Source of the DNA: Pseudomonas helleri
Lineage (GTDB): Bacteria; Pseudomonadota; Gammaproteobacteria; Pseudomonadales; Pseudomonadaceae
Assembly: GCF_009600315.1 (NCBI RefSeq)
Contig: NZ_WIWC01000009.1
Span: forward strand, 1-64,000
Reading direction: 5' to 3'
Length of the DNA: 64,000 bases
Shown: positions 46,032 through 58,249 of the stretch, piece after piece
Layout of the letters: each line of letters begins with the position of its first letter
How positions within the stretch are numbered: position 1 is the stretch's first letter
Notes under the pieces: model-generated
Databases searched by the model: none
What the model was told of the DNA's origin: nothing
The model's input: only the letters and a program-made list of their open reading frames with translations
Made by a program: the position numbers and the translations under genes

Positions 46032-46949
46032 TTAGAAATAACCCTGACGTTTTTTATCTTCCATTGAGCCGGCACCATCGTGATCGATGACTCGGCCCTG
46101 GCGCTCGGAAGTTCGCGTCAGGAGCATTTCCTGAATGATGTCGGTCAGGGTTTCAGCCTCTGACTCCACCGCACCGGTCAGCGGGTAGCAACCTAGCGTA
46201 CGGAAACGGACCTTCTTTTTGACGATGCGAGACTTGTCTTCGTCAGACAGGTGCTCAAGGATGCGCTCGTCATCAATCATGATCAGCGTGCCGTTTTTCT
46301 CGATGACGTCGCGTTCAGCCGCGAAGTACAGCGGCACAATCGGGATGCCTTCCAGGTAGATGTACTGCCAGATGTCGAGTTCGGTCCAGTTCGACAGCGG
46401 GAATACGCGGATCGACTCGCCCTTATTAACGTTGCCGTTATAAACGTTCCACAGCTCAGGACGCTGGTTTTTCGGGTCCCAACGGTGCTTGCTGTCGCGG
46501 AAGGAATACACGCGCTCTTTGGCACGCGACTTCTCTTCGTCACGGCGGGCACCACCAAAGGCAGCATCAAAACCATACTTGTCCAGAGCCTGCTTCAGGC
46601 CCTCGGTTTTCATGATGTCGGTGTGCTTGGCACTGCCGTGAGTGAAGGGATTGATGTCCTGCGCCACGCCATCGGGGTTGACGTGAGTGATCAGATCCAG
46701 GCCCAGCTCTGCGACCATCTTGTCGCGAAAGCTGTACATCTCCTGGAATTTCCAGCGAGTGTCGACATGCATCACCGGAAACGGCAGCTTGCCGGGGAAA
46801 AATGCCTTGCGGGCAAGGTGCAGCATCACGGCGGAATCTTTACCGATCGAGTACAGCATCACCGGGTTATCGAACTCGGCGGCCACCTCGCGGATGATGT
46901 GGATGCTTTCCGCCTCCAGCTGTTTAAGGTGCGTCAGTTTGTCGACCAT
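46032..46949 (-). CDS. cysD: Sulfate adenylyltransferase subunit 2
   Basis: ATP sulfurylase catalytic subunit of 305 residues. PP-loop motif [18 protein letters not shown] at about 33-50, then [16 protein letters not shown], and the C-terminal [14 protein letters not shown]. First gene of the cysD-cysNC operon. Confidence 0.96.
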   Translation of the reverse strand: MVDKLTHLKQLEAESIHIIREVAAEFDNPVMLYSIGKDSAVMLHLARKAFFPGKLPFPVMHVDTRWKFQEMYSFRDKMVAELGLDLITHVNPDGVAQDINPFTHGSAKHTDIMKTEGLKQALDKYGFDAAFGGARRDEEKSRAKERVYSFRDSKHRWDPKNQRPELWNVYNGNVNKGESIRVFPLSNWTELDIWQYIYLEGIPIVPLYFAAERDVIEKNGTLIMIDDERILEHLSDEDKSRIVKKKVRFRTLGCYPLTGAVESEAETLTDIIQEMLLTRTSERQGRVIDHDGAGSMEDKKRQGYF

Positions 46950-47420
46950 GGCTACTCACGAAAGCTATCTTATGAACGGCCTGCGGGCCGTGTTCGAGGG
47001 GCGAATCCTAGCACAGCACCTTCTTATATTGAGGGCGCCAACTAGATCGAAACGGTCTAAGAATAGATCGGTGGGTTTGGCCCCACGGCGTCTCCCGCAC
47101 ACCGTGTGACGCCTTTTTTTCTTACTTCACTCTCAGCGTGATGCACTCGGACACATTCCTTTCCCACCCCTTACCCACTCTGTAATTTCTTTATTTAAGT
47201 ACCTACTCCAATTAGTTCAGCCAGTAGATTGTTTTTTGAGTAGTGCGGATTATAAGCCTTGCGTGCTTCACCCGATCGGTCATCACAGTATTGTCATTTT
47301 CTAATGACTCGACTGCATGATTGGACCGTTCCCTAACTATGTAACATTCGCAATTTTTGAAGCCGTAAAAAATCACCTTAAGCCACAGGGATTGAGGCAA
47401 TAATACTTTTCGAGACCATT
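46950..47420. other. Intergenic region upstream of cysD
   Basis: 470 bp holding the cysD promoter side and, on the plus strand, a terminator-like hairpin at 47087-47120. The right half is AT-rich and leads to the small secreted-protein gene. No coding frame was accepted here. Confidence 0.5.
47087..47120 (+). terminator. Orphan Rho-independent terminator
   Basis: GGCGTC...GACGCC with an internal CACA-CCG-TGTG stem, followed by seven T. No plus-strand gene lies before it (cysD runs away), so it may end an unannotated small RNA from about 46960. Confidence 0.6.
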
Positions 47421-47894
47421 ATGATTAATACATTATCTAAAACTGTACTTGTTGCACATTTGGCACTTGCTCTTTCCGCTCATGCTTCCATGGCCAATGC
47501 CTCTGATACGAAAAACAATACCCAGGTAAGATTCGATGGACGTGCGACCACCGCTGAGTGCAGGGCTGGTGACTTTCAAGGCTGGGTTGAACTTTCTGCG
47601 TTTCGCCACGACAACATCGTCGGGTACATGGTGAATAAGTACAAGATTTTGTACAGCGGAAAATCCGACAATGAAACTCTGGGACATAAGGCTAATATCA
47701 ATGCCTTTGCCTCATCGCAAACTTCCCAAACCGTACACTCTCCTGACGCAATGAAACAAGATAACAACTGGCGTCAGCTCGGCCTGACGGGACTCGCTGT
47801 AGCCAATGCTCAAGGGACAATAACTGGAAACGTAGAATTCATATTCGACAGAAGCAATGGAAGCGATCCTAAGTGCAATATCTTCATCATGTGA
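47421..47894 (+). CDS. Small secreted protein of unknown function
   Basis: Protein of 157 residues with a signal peptide (1-27, cut near ANAS-D). The mature part has two Cys, near positions 47 and 152, that could pair, and alternating polar/hydrophobic beta-like stretches (GWVELSAF, GNVEFIFDRSNG). The gene and its upstream region are AT-rich compared with the cys and algW genes around it, and the ribosome site is poor. I do not recognise the family; recent acquisition is possible. Confidence 0.65.
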   Translation: MINTLSKTVLVAHLALALSAHASMANASDTKNNTQVRFDGRATTAECRAGDFQGWVELSAFRHDNIVGYMVNKYKILYSGKSDNETLGHKANINAFASSQTSQTVHSPDAMKQDNNWRQLGLTGLAVANAQGTITGNVEFIFDRSNGSDPKCNIFIM

Positions 47895-47994
47895 CACTGT
47901 TGGATCGTCAATAAACGACCACTAAACGCGAAGGGAAACAGATTGAAATTCGACGCTGTAGATTTTCAATCTGTCATCTTTGAACAGCTTCAAA

Positions 47995-48753
47995 TTAAAT
48001 CGGGTTCGGGCAGTCTATAAAAAGATGTTCAAGGGCAAAACGTCGGGCCAGATAGTCACCCAATGCCTGCACACCATAACGCTCGGTGGCGTGGTGCCCG
48101 GCGGCAATAAAGCTGATGTCGTTTTCTCGCGCGCTGTGAAAGGTTTGTTCAGAGGCTTCACCACTCAGGTACAAATCGACCCCCGCCAGCACCGCTTGAT
48201 CGATGTACCCCTGCCCGCCCCCTGTGCACCAGCCCACCCGGCGAATCATTTCACTGCCTTCAATCACCAGCGGCTCACGCCCCAGTGCTTCTTGCACCTT
48301 GCGGGCAAAATCACGGGCAGTCATGGGCTCAGCCAGTGAGCCTACGAGCCCAACTACCTTGGCATTTGTCGGGTCCAGCGGGCCTTCGACCGTGATGTCC
48401 AACTGGCGCGCCAACTGCACGTTATTGCCCACCTCGGGATGCACGTCGAGGGGAAGGTGATACGCCAGCAGACTGATGTCGTGTTTAAGCAAGGTTTTCA
48501 ATCGACGCTGCTTCATGCCGGTGACGCACGGGTCTTCGCCCTTCCAGAAATAACCGTGATGCACCAACACCAGATCCGCCTGGGCTTCAACGGCTGCATC
48601 GAGCAGCGCCTGACTGGCCGTCACGCCGCTGACGATTCGCATCACCTGAGGGCGCCCTTCGACTTGCAGGCCGTTGGGGCAATAATCACTGATTGCCGCG
48701 CAGTTCAGGTAACGATTTGCTTCTTCTACCAGCGTGCTCAGGGCTACAGCCAT
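47995..48753 (-). CDS. Nif3-like dinuclear metal-centre protein
   Basis: YbgI/Nif3 family protein of 252 residues with the metal ligands in VLVHHGYFW, the DVHPEVGNN region and AAGHHATERYG near the end. Members form toroidal hexamers; reported as GTP cyclohydrolase-like or of unknown role. Divergent from algW, a neighbour kept across Pseudomonas. Confidence 0.9.
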   Translation of the reverse strand: MAVALSTLVEEANRYLNCAAISDYCPNGLQVEGRPQVMRIVSGVTASQALLDAAVEAQADLVLVHHGYFWKGEDPCVTGMKQRRLKTLLKHDISLLAYHLPLDVHPEVGNNVQLARQLDITVEGPLDPTNAKVVGLVGSLAEPMTARDFARKVQEALGREPLVIEGSEMIRRVGWCTGGGQGYIDQAVLAGVDLYLSGEASEQTFHSARENDISFIAAGHHATERYGVQALGDYLARRFALEHLFIDCPNPI

Positions 48754-48795
48754 AAAAGACTCCTAAATATAGCGTTCAGAGCCGTGCGGCCCTCG

Positions 48796-48813
48796 TATAA
48801 TGGCCGCCATTAT
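48796..48813. promoter_or_regulatory. Probable algW -10 inside a palindrome
   Basis: TATAAT at 48796-48801 overlaps ATAATGG-CCG-CCATTAT (48797-48813), 42 bp before the algW ATG. The dyad has perfect 7 bp arms and also contains a -10-like sequence for the opposite strand, facing the Nif3-like gene. Confidence 0.45.
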
Positions 48814-48854
48814 GGGCCGTCGAGATGGCTCTGCAACCTTCAGGACTGAGTTCA

Positions 48855-50012
48855 ATGTTTAAGGCTTTGCGTTTTTTTGGCTGGCCACTACTGGCTGGCG
48901 TGCTTATCGCGATGCTGATTATTCAGCGTTACCCGCAGTGGGTCGGGCTGCCGAGCCTTGACGTCAACCTGCAACAAGCGCCACAAACCAATTATGTGCA
49001 ACAGGGTCCCGTCACCTATGCCGACGCCGTGACCCGTGCAGCACCCGCCGTGGCCAACCTGTACACCACTAAGGTGGTGAACAAAAACGCCCGGCCCTTG
49101 TTTGAAGACCCGCAGTTCCGGCACTTCTTCGGCGACAACGCGCCCAAGCAAAAGCGCATGGAATCGAGCCTCGGCTCGGCAGTGCTGATGAGCCCAGAAG
49201 GCTATCTGCTCACCAATAACCACGTGGTCACTGGTGCGGATCAAATTGTGGTAGCCCTCAAGGATGGTCGGGAAACCCTGGCCAGGGTGATTGGTAGTGA
49301 CCCGGAAACTGACCTTGCGGTGCTCAAGATCGACCTGAAGAACCTGCCATCGATCACCATCGGTCGTTCGGACACCCTACGTATCGGCGATATTGCCCTG
49401 GCCATCGGTAACCCGTTCGGGGTTGGCCAAACCACCACCATGGGCATCATCAGCGCCACAGGCCGCAATCAATTGGGCTTGAACAACTACGAAGATTTTA
49501 TCCAGACCGACGCTGCCATTAACCCCGGTAACTCAGGCGGTGCGCTGGTGGATGCCAATGGCAATCTGACCGGGATCAACACGGCCATTTTCTCCAAATC
49601 AGGCGGATCACAGGGTATTGGCTTTGCGATTCCGATCAACCTGGCCATGGAAGTCATGAAGGCCATCATTGAGCACGGGCAAGTGATTCGTGGCTGGTTG
49701 GGGATTGAAGTGCAGCCGTTGACGGCGGATCTGGCCGAATCGTTTGGTTTGAGCGGCCGCCCGGGGATTGTAGTGGCGGGTATTTTCCGTGATGGCCCGG
49801 CGCAGAAAGCGGGACTGCAATTGGGCGATGTGATTTTGAGCATTGATGGCGCACCGGCAAGCGACGGGCGCCGCTCAATGAATCAGGTGGCTCGAATCAA
49901 GCCATCGGACAAAATCTCGATTCAGGTCATGCGCAATGGCAAAGAGTTGAAGTTGACCGCTGAAGTAGGCCTGCGTCCACCGCAAGAGCAGCCGCCGCAG
50001 AAAGACAAGTAA
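48855..50012 (+). CDS. algW: Periplasmic serine protease AlgW (DegS)
   Basis: Membrane-anchored trypsin-like protease of 385 residues that cleaves MucA to release AlgU in envelope stress. One N-terminal anchor (9-28), protease domain with LTNNHVV (His), DPETDLAVLKID (Asp) and NPGNSGGALV (Ser), and a C-terminal PDZ domain (about 280-370, GPAQKAGLQLGDVI). The ATG at 48855 follows AGGA; the upstream in-frame ATG would lengthen the cytoplasmic end. Confidence 0.93.
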   Translation: MFKALRFFGWPLLAGVLIAMLIIQRYPQWVGLPSLDVNLQQAPQTNYVQQGPVTYADAVTRAAPAVANLYTTKVVNKNARPLFEDPQFRHFFGDNAPKQKRMESSLGSAVLMSPEGYLLTNNHVVTGADQIVVALKDGRETLARVIGSDPETDLAVLKIDLKNLPSITIGRSDTLRIGDIALAIGNPFGVGQTTTMGIISATGRNQLGLNNYEDFIQTDAAINPGNSGGALVDANGNLTGINTAIFSKSGGSQGIGFAIPINLAMEVMKAIIEHGQVIRGWLGIEVQPLTADLAESFGLSGRPGIVVAGIFRDGPAQKAGLQLGDVILSIDGAPASDGRRSMNQVARIKPSDKISIQVMRNGKELKLTAEVGLRPPQEQPPQKDK

Positions 50013-50021
50013 GCAGGCCAA

Positions 50022-50196
50022 CCCTCACCCCCAACCCTCTCCCAGAGGGAGAGGGGGCTTGATGGGTGTCGTAACGTAAATCTTCTTATGACTTTAGTCC
50101 CCTCTCCCTCTGGGAGAGGGAGCTGGATGGGTGTCGTCACGTAAATCTGCTTTTGACTTAGTCCCCTCTCCCTCTGGGAGAGGGTTAGGGTGAGGG
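50022..50196. repeat. REP-like palindromic element with tandem core
   Basis: Same ends as the element at 8506 (CCCTCACCC... and ...GGTTAGGGTGAGGG) and the same CCCTCTCCCTCTGGGAGAGGG hairpins, but a different roughly 60 bp core (GGGTGTCGTnACGTAAATCT), present twice with several differences. Sits between convergent algW and hisC. Confidence 0.8.
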
Positions 50197-50201
50197 CGCG
50201 A

Positions 50202-51254
50202 TTACAGCGCTGACAACCCTTCAATCAACGCCGCATTCTGCTCCGGCGTCCCAATGCTGATACGCAAGAACTGCGCAATACGCAGTTGCTTGAAGTGACG
50301 CACGATCACACCCTGCCCCCGCAACTTCGCAGCCAGCGCCGCGGCATCATGCTCCGGATGACGAGCAAAGATAAAGTTGGCTGCCGACGGCAACACCTCA
50401 AAACCCAACGCCTGCAACTGACCTACAACATGCTCGCGGCTCTCAATAACCCGTTGGCACGTCTGCTCAAAATACTCACGGTCGGCAAACGCTGCCGCCG
50501 CACCGGCAATCGCGATGCGATCCAGCGGGTAGGAGTTGAAGCTGTTCTTGATCCGTTCCAACGCTTCAATCAGATCAGGGTGCCCAACTGCCAGCCCCAC
50601 TCGCAGCCCGGCCAACGAACGCGACTTGGACAAGGTTTGTGTCACCAGCAAGTTCGGGTAACGATCCACCAGGCCGATGGCCGTCTCCCCTCCAAAGTCG
50701 ATGTAGGCTTCATCCACCACGACCACAGAGTCTGGATTAGCCACCAGAATCTGCTCAATGGCTTCCAACGCCAACAAGCAACCCGTCGGCGCGTTGGGGT
50801 TGGGAAAAATGATCCCGCCATTGGCTTTGGCATAGTCCGCAGGCTGAATCTGGAACTGCTCATCCAGCGGCACCGCATCAAATTCAATGCCGTACAAACC
50901 ACAGTAAACCGGATAAAAGCTGTAGCTGATGTCGGGAAACAACAGCGGTTTGTCGTGCTGGAACAATCCGTTAAACACATGGGCCAGCACTTCGTCAGAC
51001 CCGTTCCCCAGAAACACCTGATCGGTCTGTACGCCGTAATACTCAGCCACCGCCTGCTTGAGCAAGTCGCTGTTGGGGTCCGGGTATAAACGCAGGTCGT
51101 CGTTGATCTCGGCCTGCATCGCGGCCAACGCTTTAGGCGAAGGCCCGTAAGGGTTTTCGTTGGTGTTGAGTTTGACCAGTTTGGTCAACTTCGGTTGTTC
51201 ACCCGGCACATAAGGCACCAGTTCTTTAACGAACGGACTCCAGAATTTACTCAT
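50202..51254 (-). CDS. hisC: Histidinol-phosphate aminotransferase
   Basis: PLP-dependent aminotransferase of 350 residues. Substrate and cofactor motifs: [38 protein letters not shown], and the Lys region [19 protein letters not shown]. Last of hisG-hisD-hisC; two bases after hisD. Confidence 0.94.
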   Translation of the reverse strand: MSKFWSPFVKELVPYVPGEQPKLTKLVKLNTNENPYGPSPKALAAMQAEINDDLRLYPDPNSDLLKQAVAEYYGVQTDQVFLGNGSDEVLAHVFNGLFQHDKPLLFPDISYSFYPVYCGLYGIEFDAVPLDEQFQIQPADYAKANGGIIFPNPNAPTGCLLALEAIEQILVANPDSVVVVDEAYIDFGGETAIGLVDRYPNLLVTQTLSKSRSLAGLRVGLAVGHPDLIEALERIKNSFNSYPLDRIAIAGAAAAFADREYFEQTCQRVIESREHVVGQLQALGFEVLPSAANFIFARHPEHDAAALAAKLRGQGVIVRHFKQLRIAQFLRISIGTPEQNAALIEGLSAL

Positions 51255-51256
51255 GC

Positions 51257-52585
51257 TTATTGCCCCTGCTCGGTGTCAGCCATGATTCGGTATTCAGCGC
51301 TGCGGGCATGCCCGGTCAGCGATTCGCCACGCGCCAGAATTGAGGCGGTTTTACCCAGCTCCGATGCGCCTTGTTCGGAGCAGAAGATGATAGACGAGCG
51401 TTTCTGGAAGTCGTACACGCCCAGCGGCGAGGAGAAGCGTGCAGTGCCAGATGTCGGGAGTACATGGTTAGGCCCGGCGCAATAATCCCCCAAAGCTTCA
51501 GAGGTGTGACGACCCATAAAGATGGCGCCCGCATGGCGAATTTGCGGCAACCAGGCTTGCGGGTCAGCCACTGAAAGTTCCAGATGCTCCGGCGCGATGC
51601 GGTTGGACACGTCAATCGCTTGCTGCATGTCCTTCACCAGAATCAACGCGCCGCGGCCTTTGATCGAGGTTTCGATAATCTCGGCACGTTCCATGGTCGG
51701 CAGCAGCTTGGCAATACTGGCCGCAACTTTGTCGAGGAACTCGGCATCCGGGCTGACCAGAATAGCTTGCGCATCTTCGTCATGCTCGGCTTGAGAAAAT
51801 AGGTCCATGGCGATCCAGTCCGGATCAGTCTGACCGTCACACACCACCAGAATTTCCGATGGCCCGGCAATCATGTCGATCCCCACTTGGCCGAATACGT
51901 GGCGCTTGGCTGTGGCCACATAGATATTGCCCGGGCCAACCACTTTGTCGACTTTGGGTACGCTTTCGGTGCCGTACGCCAGTGCAGCAACCGCTTGGGC
52001 ACCGCCGATGGTGAACACCCGATCAACCCCGGCGATGCACGCCGCCGCCAATACCAGCTCGTTGAGTTCACCGCGCGGTGTTGGAACAACCATGACCACT
52101 TCAGTGACACCGGCCACTTTGGCCGGAATGGCGTTCATCAATACCGAGGACGGATATGAGGCTTTACCACCCGGCACGTAAAGGCCCGCACGGTCCAGCG
52201 GCGTGACTTTCTGGCCCAGCACCGTGCCATCGGCTTCGGTGTAGCTCCAGGAATCCTGCTTCTGTTTTTCGTGATAGCTGCGTACGCGCTGAGCCGCTTT
52301 TTCCAAGGCTTCACGCTGAGGCACAGTGATGCGGGTCAAGGCGAGTTCCAGACGCTCACGCGGCAGGATCAAGTCCGCCATTGAGTTAACAGTCAACCCG
52401 TCAAAGCGCTGAGTAAATTCAACCAGCGCCGCGTCTCCACGCTCGCGCACCGCTTTGATAATGTCGAGTACGCGCTGATTGACCGAGTCGTCTGACACAC
52501 TTTCCCAGCTCAGCAGATGATCCAGATGCTGCGCGAAATCCGGGTCAGCAGCGTTGAGTCGGCGAATTGCAGTGGGAGCGGTCAT
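51257..52585 (-). CDS. hisD: Histidinol dehydrogenase
   Basis: Zinc enzyme of 442 residues that oxidises histidinol to histidine in two NAD steps. Motifs: [59 protein letters not shown], and [10 protein letters not shown]. The ATG at 52585 ([10 protein letters not shown]) gives the family length. Confidence 0.95.
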   Translation of the reverse strand: MTAPTAIRRLNAADPDFAQHLDHLLSWESVSDDSVNQRVLDIIKAVRERGDAALVEFTQRFDGLTVNSMADLILPRERLELALTRITVPQREALEKAAQRVRSYHEKQKQDSWSYTEADGTVLGQKVTPLDRAGLYVPGGKASYPSSVLMNAIPAKVAGVTEVVMVVPTPRGELNELVLAAACIAGVDRVFTIGGAQAVAALAYGTESVPKVDKVVGPGNIYVATAKRHVFGQVGIDMIAGPSEILVVCDGQTDPDWIAMDLFSQAEHDEDAQAILVSPDAEFLDKVAASIAKLLPTMERAEIIETSIKGRGALILVKDMQQAIDVSNRIAPEHLELSVADPQAWLPQIRHAGAIFMGRHTSEALGDYCAGPNHVLPTSGTARFSSPLGVYDFQKRSSIIFCSEQGASELGKTASILARGESLTGHARSAEYRIMADTEQGQ

Positions 52586-52745
52586 AGCGAGGGCCTCGGT
52601 AATGGGCGTTTGCTGGGAATGGTTTTTTGCAAGGATCAGGCACGGCAAGACTACCAAGCCATCCGCGTGGGTACCTGAAATTTCTGGTTATTACGCGGAT
52701 AGATGGGCGCGACATCAGGGATCAGCCCCTTGTCGCGCAAGTGCG

Positions 52746-53381
52746 TCAGCTGCGGTGTCGCGACTCCACTGCTTTGCGCAGGGTGTCGATCAGGGCTTGA
52801 ATACGGGCGTGCTGCATTTTCATCGAAGCCTTGTTAACCACCAGACGGGAGCTGATGGCGGCAATGAATTCCTGGGGTTCCAGGCCATTGGCGCGCAAGG
52901 TGTTGCCGGTATCGACCACGTCGATGATTTTGTCGGCCAGGCCAATCAAAGGCGCCAGTTCCATCGAGCCATACAGCTTGATGATGTCGACCTGACGGCC
53001 TTGTTCGGCGTAATAGCGCTTGGCAACATTGACGAATTTGGTGGCAATGCGCAGGCGGCCTTTAGGCTCAGCAACACCGATGGCGCCGGCGGTCATCAGC
53101 TTGCACTGGGCAATCTGAAGGTCGAGTGGCTCGTAAAGGCCCTGGCCGCCGTATTCCATCAGCACGTCTTTACCGGCCACACCGAGGTCGGCAGCACCAT
53201 GTTCAACGTAAGTCGGCACATCGGTGGCACGTACGATCAGCAGGCGGACGTCTGGCTGTGAGGTCGGGATGATCAACTTGCGGCTTTTGTCCGGATTCTC
53301 GGTCGGCACAATGCCCGCTTCAGCCAGAAGCGGCAGGGTGTCGTCAAGGATACGGCCCTTGGACAGTGCAATGGTCAACAT
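52746..53381 (-). CDS. hisG: ATP phosphoribosyltransferase (short form)
   Basis: First enzyme of histidine synthesis. With 211 residues it is the short HisG that needs the regulatory subunit HisZ, not encoded here. Motifs: [48 protein letters not shown]. Lies between murA and hisD, as in other pseudomonads. Confidence 0.95.
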   Translation of the reverse strand: MLTIALSKGRILDDTLPLLAEAGIVPTENPDKSRKLIIPTSQPDVRLLIVRATDVPTYVEHGAADLGVAGKDVLMEYGGQGLYEPLDLQIAQCKLMTAGAIGVAEPKGRLRIATKFVNVAKRYYAEQGRQVDIIKLYGSMELAPLIGLADKIIDVVDTGNTLRANGLEPQEFIAAISSRLVVNKASMKMQHARIQALIDTLRKAVESRHRS

Positions 53382-53442
53382 GGGAAACGTAAGTCCTTAT
53401 CAGGGTACTTTTGCCCGTGCGCAATCGGCGCCGGACAAGCTT

Positions 53443-53463
53443 CGAGCCTGATGATCAGGCTCG
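53443..53463. promoter_or_regulatory. Perfect palindrome in the hisG leader
   Basis: CGAGCCTGAT-G-ATCAGGCTCG, 10 bp arms with one base between, about 60 bp before the hisG start. It could be an operator or an RNA hairpin. No U-tract, so not a standard terminator. Confidence 0.45.
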
Positions 53464-53563
53464 ACTTGAACGATTCAAGGCCAGGCAAGATAACGCGTGA
53501 GCGCCATTACGTCACCTGGCGGCTGGACACGATCCGTGTGCCCATGAGGCCAAACGCCAAAAA

Positions 53564-55100
<1,537 letters not shown>

Positions 55101-55146
55101 GCTCAACCTCAATCGGCGCCTAACGCGCGCGGGTCGGCCATCATAC

Positions 55147-55200
55147 AAAAAAGCCCCGCGCCTGCGAACCCCACTTAGCAGGACTCTGACGGGGGGCTTT
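55147..55200 (-). terminator. Terminator of the mla operon
   Basis: AAAAAAGCCCC at the left pairs with GGGGGGCTTT at the right around a long imperfect arm; on the minus strand it ends in a U-run 15 bp after the mlaB stop. Confidence 0.75.
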
Positions 55201-55214
55201 GCTGTATATGGCGA

Positions 55215-55520
55215 TTAATGGTGTGCCAACAACTCGGTCAAACCCGAAACCTGAGCGATTTCGCGCATGTCTTCGGGTAATCCACGAATGCTTAATGACT
55301 TGTTCTGGGCGTCTGCGTCCCGGATAAAACACAACAGCAGCGATAAACCCACGCTGCTGGACTTGCTGACCGCAGAGCAATCCACCACCAAGGCTTTGGC
55401 CAGTGCTTTTTTGATCAACGCCTGACCTTCCTTGCGCAAACGAGGACCGGTCTGATAGTCGAGCACGCCACTGAGGCGCAATTCGCTTTCGCCGGCCAGG
55501 GTGATGGCGGCGTCACTCAT
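55215..55520 (-). CDS. mlaB: STAS-domain protein MlaB
   Basis: Cytoplasmic subunit of the Mla phospholipid transporter, 101 residues, STAS fold with VDCSAVSKSSSVGLSLLLCF. Overlaps the mlaC stop by 4 bp. Stabilises the MlaFE complex in E. coli. Confidence 0.9.
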   Translation of the reverse strand: MSDAAITLAGESELRLSGVLDYQTGPRLRKEGQALIKKALAKALVVDCSAVSKSSSVGLSLLLCFIRDADAQNKSLSIRGLPEDMREIAQVSGLTELLAHH

Positions 55521-56164
55521 TGGCTCAACTTCTCATCGGTTTTTTCCTTGGCTTTGGCGACTTCGCCCGCCCAGTTATCGATGGTCTTGTCCAGATTGTT
55601 GCCGTTACGGCTCATGGCATCAGCGAACTGATCGCGGAACAACTTGCCGATGTTGATACCGTTGATGATGACGTTACGCACCTTCCACTCGCCATTTACC
55701 TTATTAAGGGTATAGGACAACGGGTAGATAGCGCCCTTCTCACCTTTCACGGTCATATCAACGCTGGTGCGATCGCCACTTTCATCCTTGGCAGGAGAAA
55801 CAGTGATGCCTTCGTTCTTGAACTCAAGCAAGGCGTTGCCATAAAACTGCATCAGGCTGCGCTTGAAGTTCTCTTGAAAGCGCTGCATTTGCGCAGGGGT
55901 GGCGTTACGCGAATATTTAACGGTCATGATGCTTCGCGAAATACCGTCAACATCCACAACCGGGCCAACGATGTTATTCAGCGCATCGTAAAACTTGGCA
56001 GGACTTTGCTTGTATTGCTCTTTATTAGCCGCCAGGTCGGCCAGCAGCCGGGTGGTCGTATCAGAAACGATGTCATGGGCAGACTGGCCCGGTGCGGCGT
56101 TAGCCATCATCGGCAGAGCGGCTGCCAGAATGACCAGCAGGCCACGGCGCAAGAGAGAGATCAT
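55517..56164 (-). CDS. mlaC: Periplasmic phospholipid-binding protein MlaC
   Basis: Carrier of phospholipids between outer-membrane MlaA and inner-membrane MlaFEDB. 215 residues with a cleavable signal (about 1-23, ANAAPG) and the MlaC domain (ISRSIMTVKYSRNATPAQMQ, WKVRNVIINGINIGKLFRDQ). Confidence 0.93.
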   Translation of the reverse strand: MISLLRRGLLVILAAALPMMANAAPGQSAHDIVSDTTTRLLADLAANKEQYKQSPAKFYDALNNIVGPVVDVDGISRSIMTVKYSRNATPAQMQRFQENFKRSLMQFYGNALLEFKNEGITVSPAKDESGDRTSVDMTVKGEKGAIYPLSYTLNKVNGEWKVRNVIINGINIGKLFRDQFADAMSRNGNNLDKTIDNWAGEVAKAKEKTDEKLSQ

Positions 56165-56175
56165 CTAAAAGCTCC

Positions 56176-56643
56176 TTATTTGGCTTCTTTGCTAACGGTA
56201 TTCATCAGGAATTTGCCGATCAGATCTTCGAGCACCAACGACGACTGGGTGTCATGAATGGTGCCGCCATTTTTTAGCAGGGTGTCATCGCCACCGACGC
56301 TGATCCCGATGTATTTCTCGCCCAGCAGACCCGCCGTGAGAATAGACGCTGTCGAGTCGGTCGGCAGGTTATCGACGCTCTTGTCGATTTGTAAGGTCAC
56401 GCGGGCCGTGAAGTTGTCACGGTCCAGGTCGATCGCAGTGACCTTACCGATGGTCACGCCGGCCATAGTGACCTTGGCGCGCACGGTCAGACCGGCGATG
56501 TTGTCAAAGTAAGCGTAGAGCTTGTAGGTGTCGGTGCTGGCCGTCGGAGACAGTCCACTGACCCGCAGGGCAAGCAACAATAAAGCCAGGATGCCAGCCA
56601 GCAAAAACAGGCCGACACCGATTTCCATGGTGCGGTTTTGCAT
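56176..56643 (-). CDS. mlaD: MCE-domain protein MlaD
   Basis: Single-anchor protein of 155 residues: helix at about 9-30, then one MCE domain (YFDNIAGLTVRAKVTMAGV, TAGLLGEKYIGISVGG). Forms the hexameric periplasmic ring of the Mla complex. Its ATG overlaps the mlaE stop by one base. Confidence 0.94.
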   Translation of the reverse strand: MQNRTMEIGVGLFLLAGILALLLLALRVSGLSPTASTDTYKLYAYFDNIAGLTVRAKVTMAGVTIGKVTAIDLDRDNFTARVTLQIDKSVDNLPTDSTASILTAGLLGEKYIGISVGGDDTLLKNGGTIHDTQSSLVLEDLIGKFLMNTVSKEAK

Positions 56644-57443
56644 CAGAAGTCTCCAAACATCAAGGCAGTCAAAATAAAGTCCAGCCCGAGGACTGCCAGC
56701 GAGGCATACACCACGGTCTTGGTAGTGGCACGGCTGATCCCCTCTGAGGTGGGCTCACAGTCATAACCTTGGAACACAGCAATCCAGGTCACCACAAAAG
56801 CAAACACGATGCTTTTGATGATCCCGTTAAGCACGTCACCACTGAAGGTCACGCTGTTTTGCATGTTTGCCCAGTAGGAGCCGTCATAAACGCCCAACCA
56901 GTCGACCGCCACCCACGAACCGCCCCAGATCCCGACCACGCTGAAAATCATTGCCAGCAGCGGCAGAGAAATAAAACCGGCCCACAAGCGAGGCGCAATG
57001 ATGTACTTGAGCGGGTCCACACCGATCATTTCGAGGCTGGACAGTTGCTCGCTGGATTTCATGTTGCCGATTTCAGCGGTCAGGGCTGAACCCGCCCGCC
57101 CAGCAAACAACAGCGCAGTCACCACCGGCCCCAGCTCACGCAAAAGGGTCAGGGCAACCATTTGCCCGACAGCCTGCTCGGAGCCATAGCTGGACAAAAT
57201 GCTGAAACCTTGCAGGGCCAACACCATGCCGATGAACACCCCGGACACGACGATAATGACCAGCGACATGACGCCAACAGAGTGCAGTTGCTTGAGCAAT
57301 AGCCCAAACATGCCACCGATGCCACCACGTCCCAGCAAGGCATGAAACAGAAATATCACCGAACGCCCCAGGACTGAGACCATATCGATCCCGGCCCGGC
57401 CAAATAATGCGATGCGGTCCATTATTGAATGCTTGCGCATCAT
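56643..57443 (-). CDS. mlaE: ABC permease MlaE
   Basis: Inner-membrane permease of 266 residues, five to six helices, MlaE family motifs [20 protein letters not shown] and [27 protein letters not shown] precedes the ATG. Overlaps the mlaF stop as ATGA. Confidence 0.94.
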   Translation of the reverse strand: MMRKHSIMDRIALFGRAGIDMVSVLGRSVIFLFHALLGRGGIGGMFGLLLKQLHSVGVMSLVIIVVSGVFIGMVLALQGFSILSSYGSEQAVGQMVALTLLRELGPVVTALLFAGRAGSALTAEIGNMKSSEQLSSLEMIGVDPLKYIIAPRLWAGFISLPLLAMIFSVVGIWGGSWVAVDWLGVYDGSYWANMQNSVTFSGDVLNGIIKSIVFAFVVTWIAVFQGYDCEPTSEGISRATTKTVVYASLAVLGLDFILTALMFGDF

Positions 57444-58249
57444 CGCTTCCCCAGTAAATCGGTTCGGTAGTCCGACGCCGGAAAGTGAAACGGAACAGGA
57501 CCGTCCGGGTCGCCGTTCATAAATTGACGAATACGCGGATTATCGGCATTCATCAGTTCTTCTGGCGTGCCCTGCCCCAGTACCTGACCATCGCCCACCA
57601 CATAGAGATAGTCAGCAATACTCGCGGTTTCAGCCAAATCGTGCGAAACAACAATACTGGTGATACCTAGCGCATCATTGAGCAAGCGTATCAGCCGGAC
57701 CAGAACACCCATTGCGATGGGATCCTGCCCGACAAACGGTTCGTCATACATCAGGATTTGCGGGTCAAGGGCAATGGCCCTCGCCAGGGCAACCCGGCGC
57801 TTCATTCCGCCAGACAACTCGTCCGGCATCAAATTGATGGCGCCACGCAGCCCCACGGCCTGCAACTTGAGCAGCACGATGTCGCGAATCATTTCTTCAG
57901 GCAAATGGGTATGAACACGTAGCGGAAAGGCCACGTTTTCAAAGACGTCGAGATCGGTGAACAACGCACCGCTTTGGAACAAAACGCCCATGTGCTTTCG
58001 CGCATCAAACAGATCACTGCGCGACAGCGTCGGCAGATTCTGACAATTGACCCACACTTCGCCGCTGCTGGGACGCAGTTGCATCCCCATCAAACGCAAA
58101 AGGGTAGTCTTGCCACAGCCCGAAGGCCCCATGATCCCCGTGACCTTGCCACGCGGGATCAAAATATCGACATTATTGAAGATGCTGCGCGTGCCGCGCT
58201 TGAAGGACACTCCCTTCAGCTCGACCGCGTAGGCGTTATCAGCGCTCAT
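57440..58249 (-). CDS. mlaF: ABC ATPase MlaF
   Basis: ATPase of 269 residues powering phospholipid transport. Walker [16 protein letters not shown], signature [14 protein letters not shown], Walker [14 protein letters not shown], switch His in VVSHDLAE. First gene of mlaFEDCB; the 295 bp gap to kdsD holds promoters for both directions. Confidence 0.95.
   Translation of the reverse strand: MSADNAYAVELKGVSFKRGTRSIFNNVDILIPRGKVTGIMGPSGCGKTTLLRLMGMQLRPSSGEVWVNCQNLPTLSRSDLFDARKHMGVLFQSGALFTDLDVFENVAFPLRVHTHLPEEMIRDIVLLKLQAVGLRGAINLMPDELSGGMKRRVALARAIALDPQILMYDEPFVGQDPIAMGVLVRLIRLLNDALGITSIVVSHDLAETASIADYLYVVGDGQVLGQGTPEELMNADNPRIRQFMNGDPDGPVPFHFPASDYRTDLLGKR

Noticed and set aside
50022..50196. 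Tandem palindromes near algW as a CRISPR array
   Set aside because: Only two core units, self-complementary ends and similar, not unique, interiors; this is a REP-type element.
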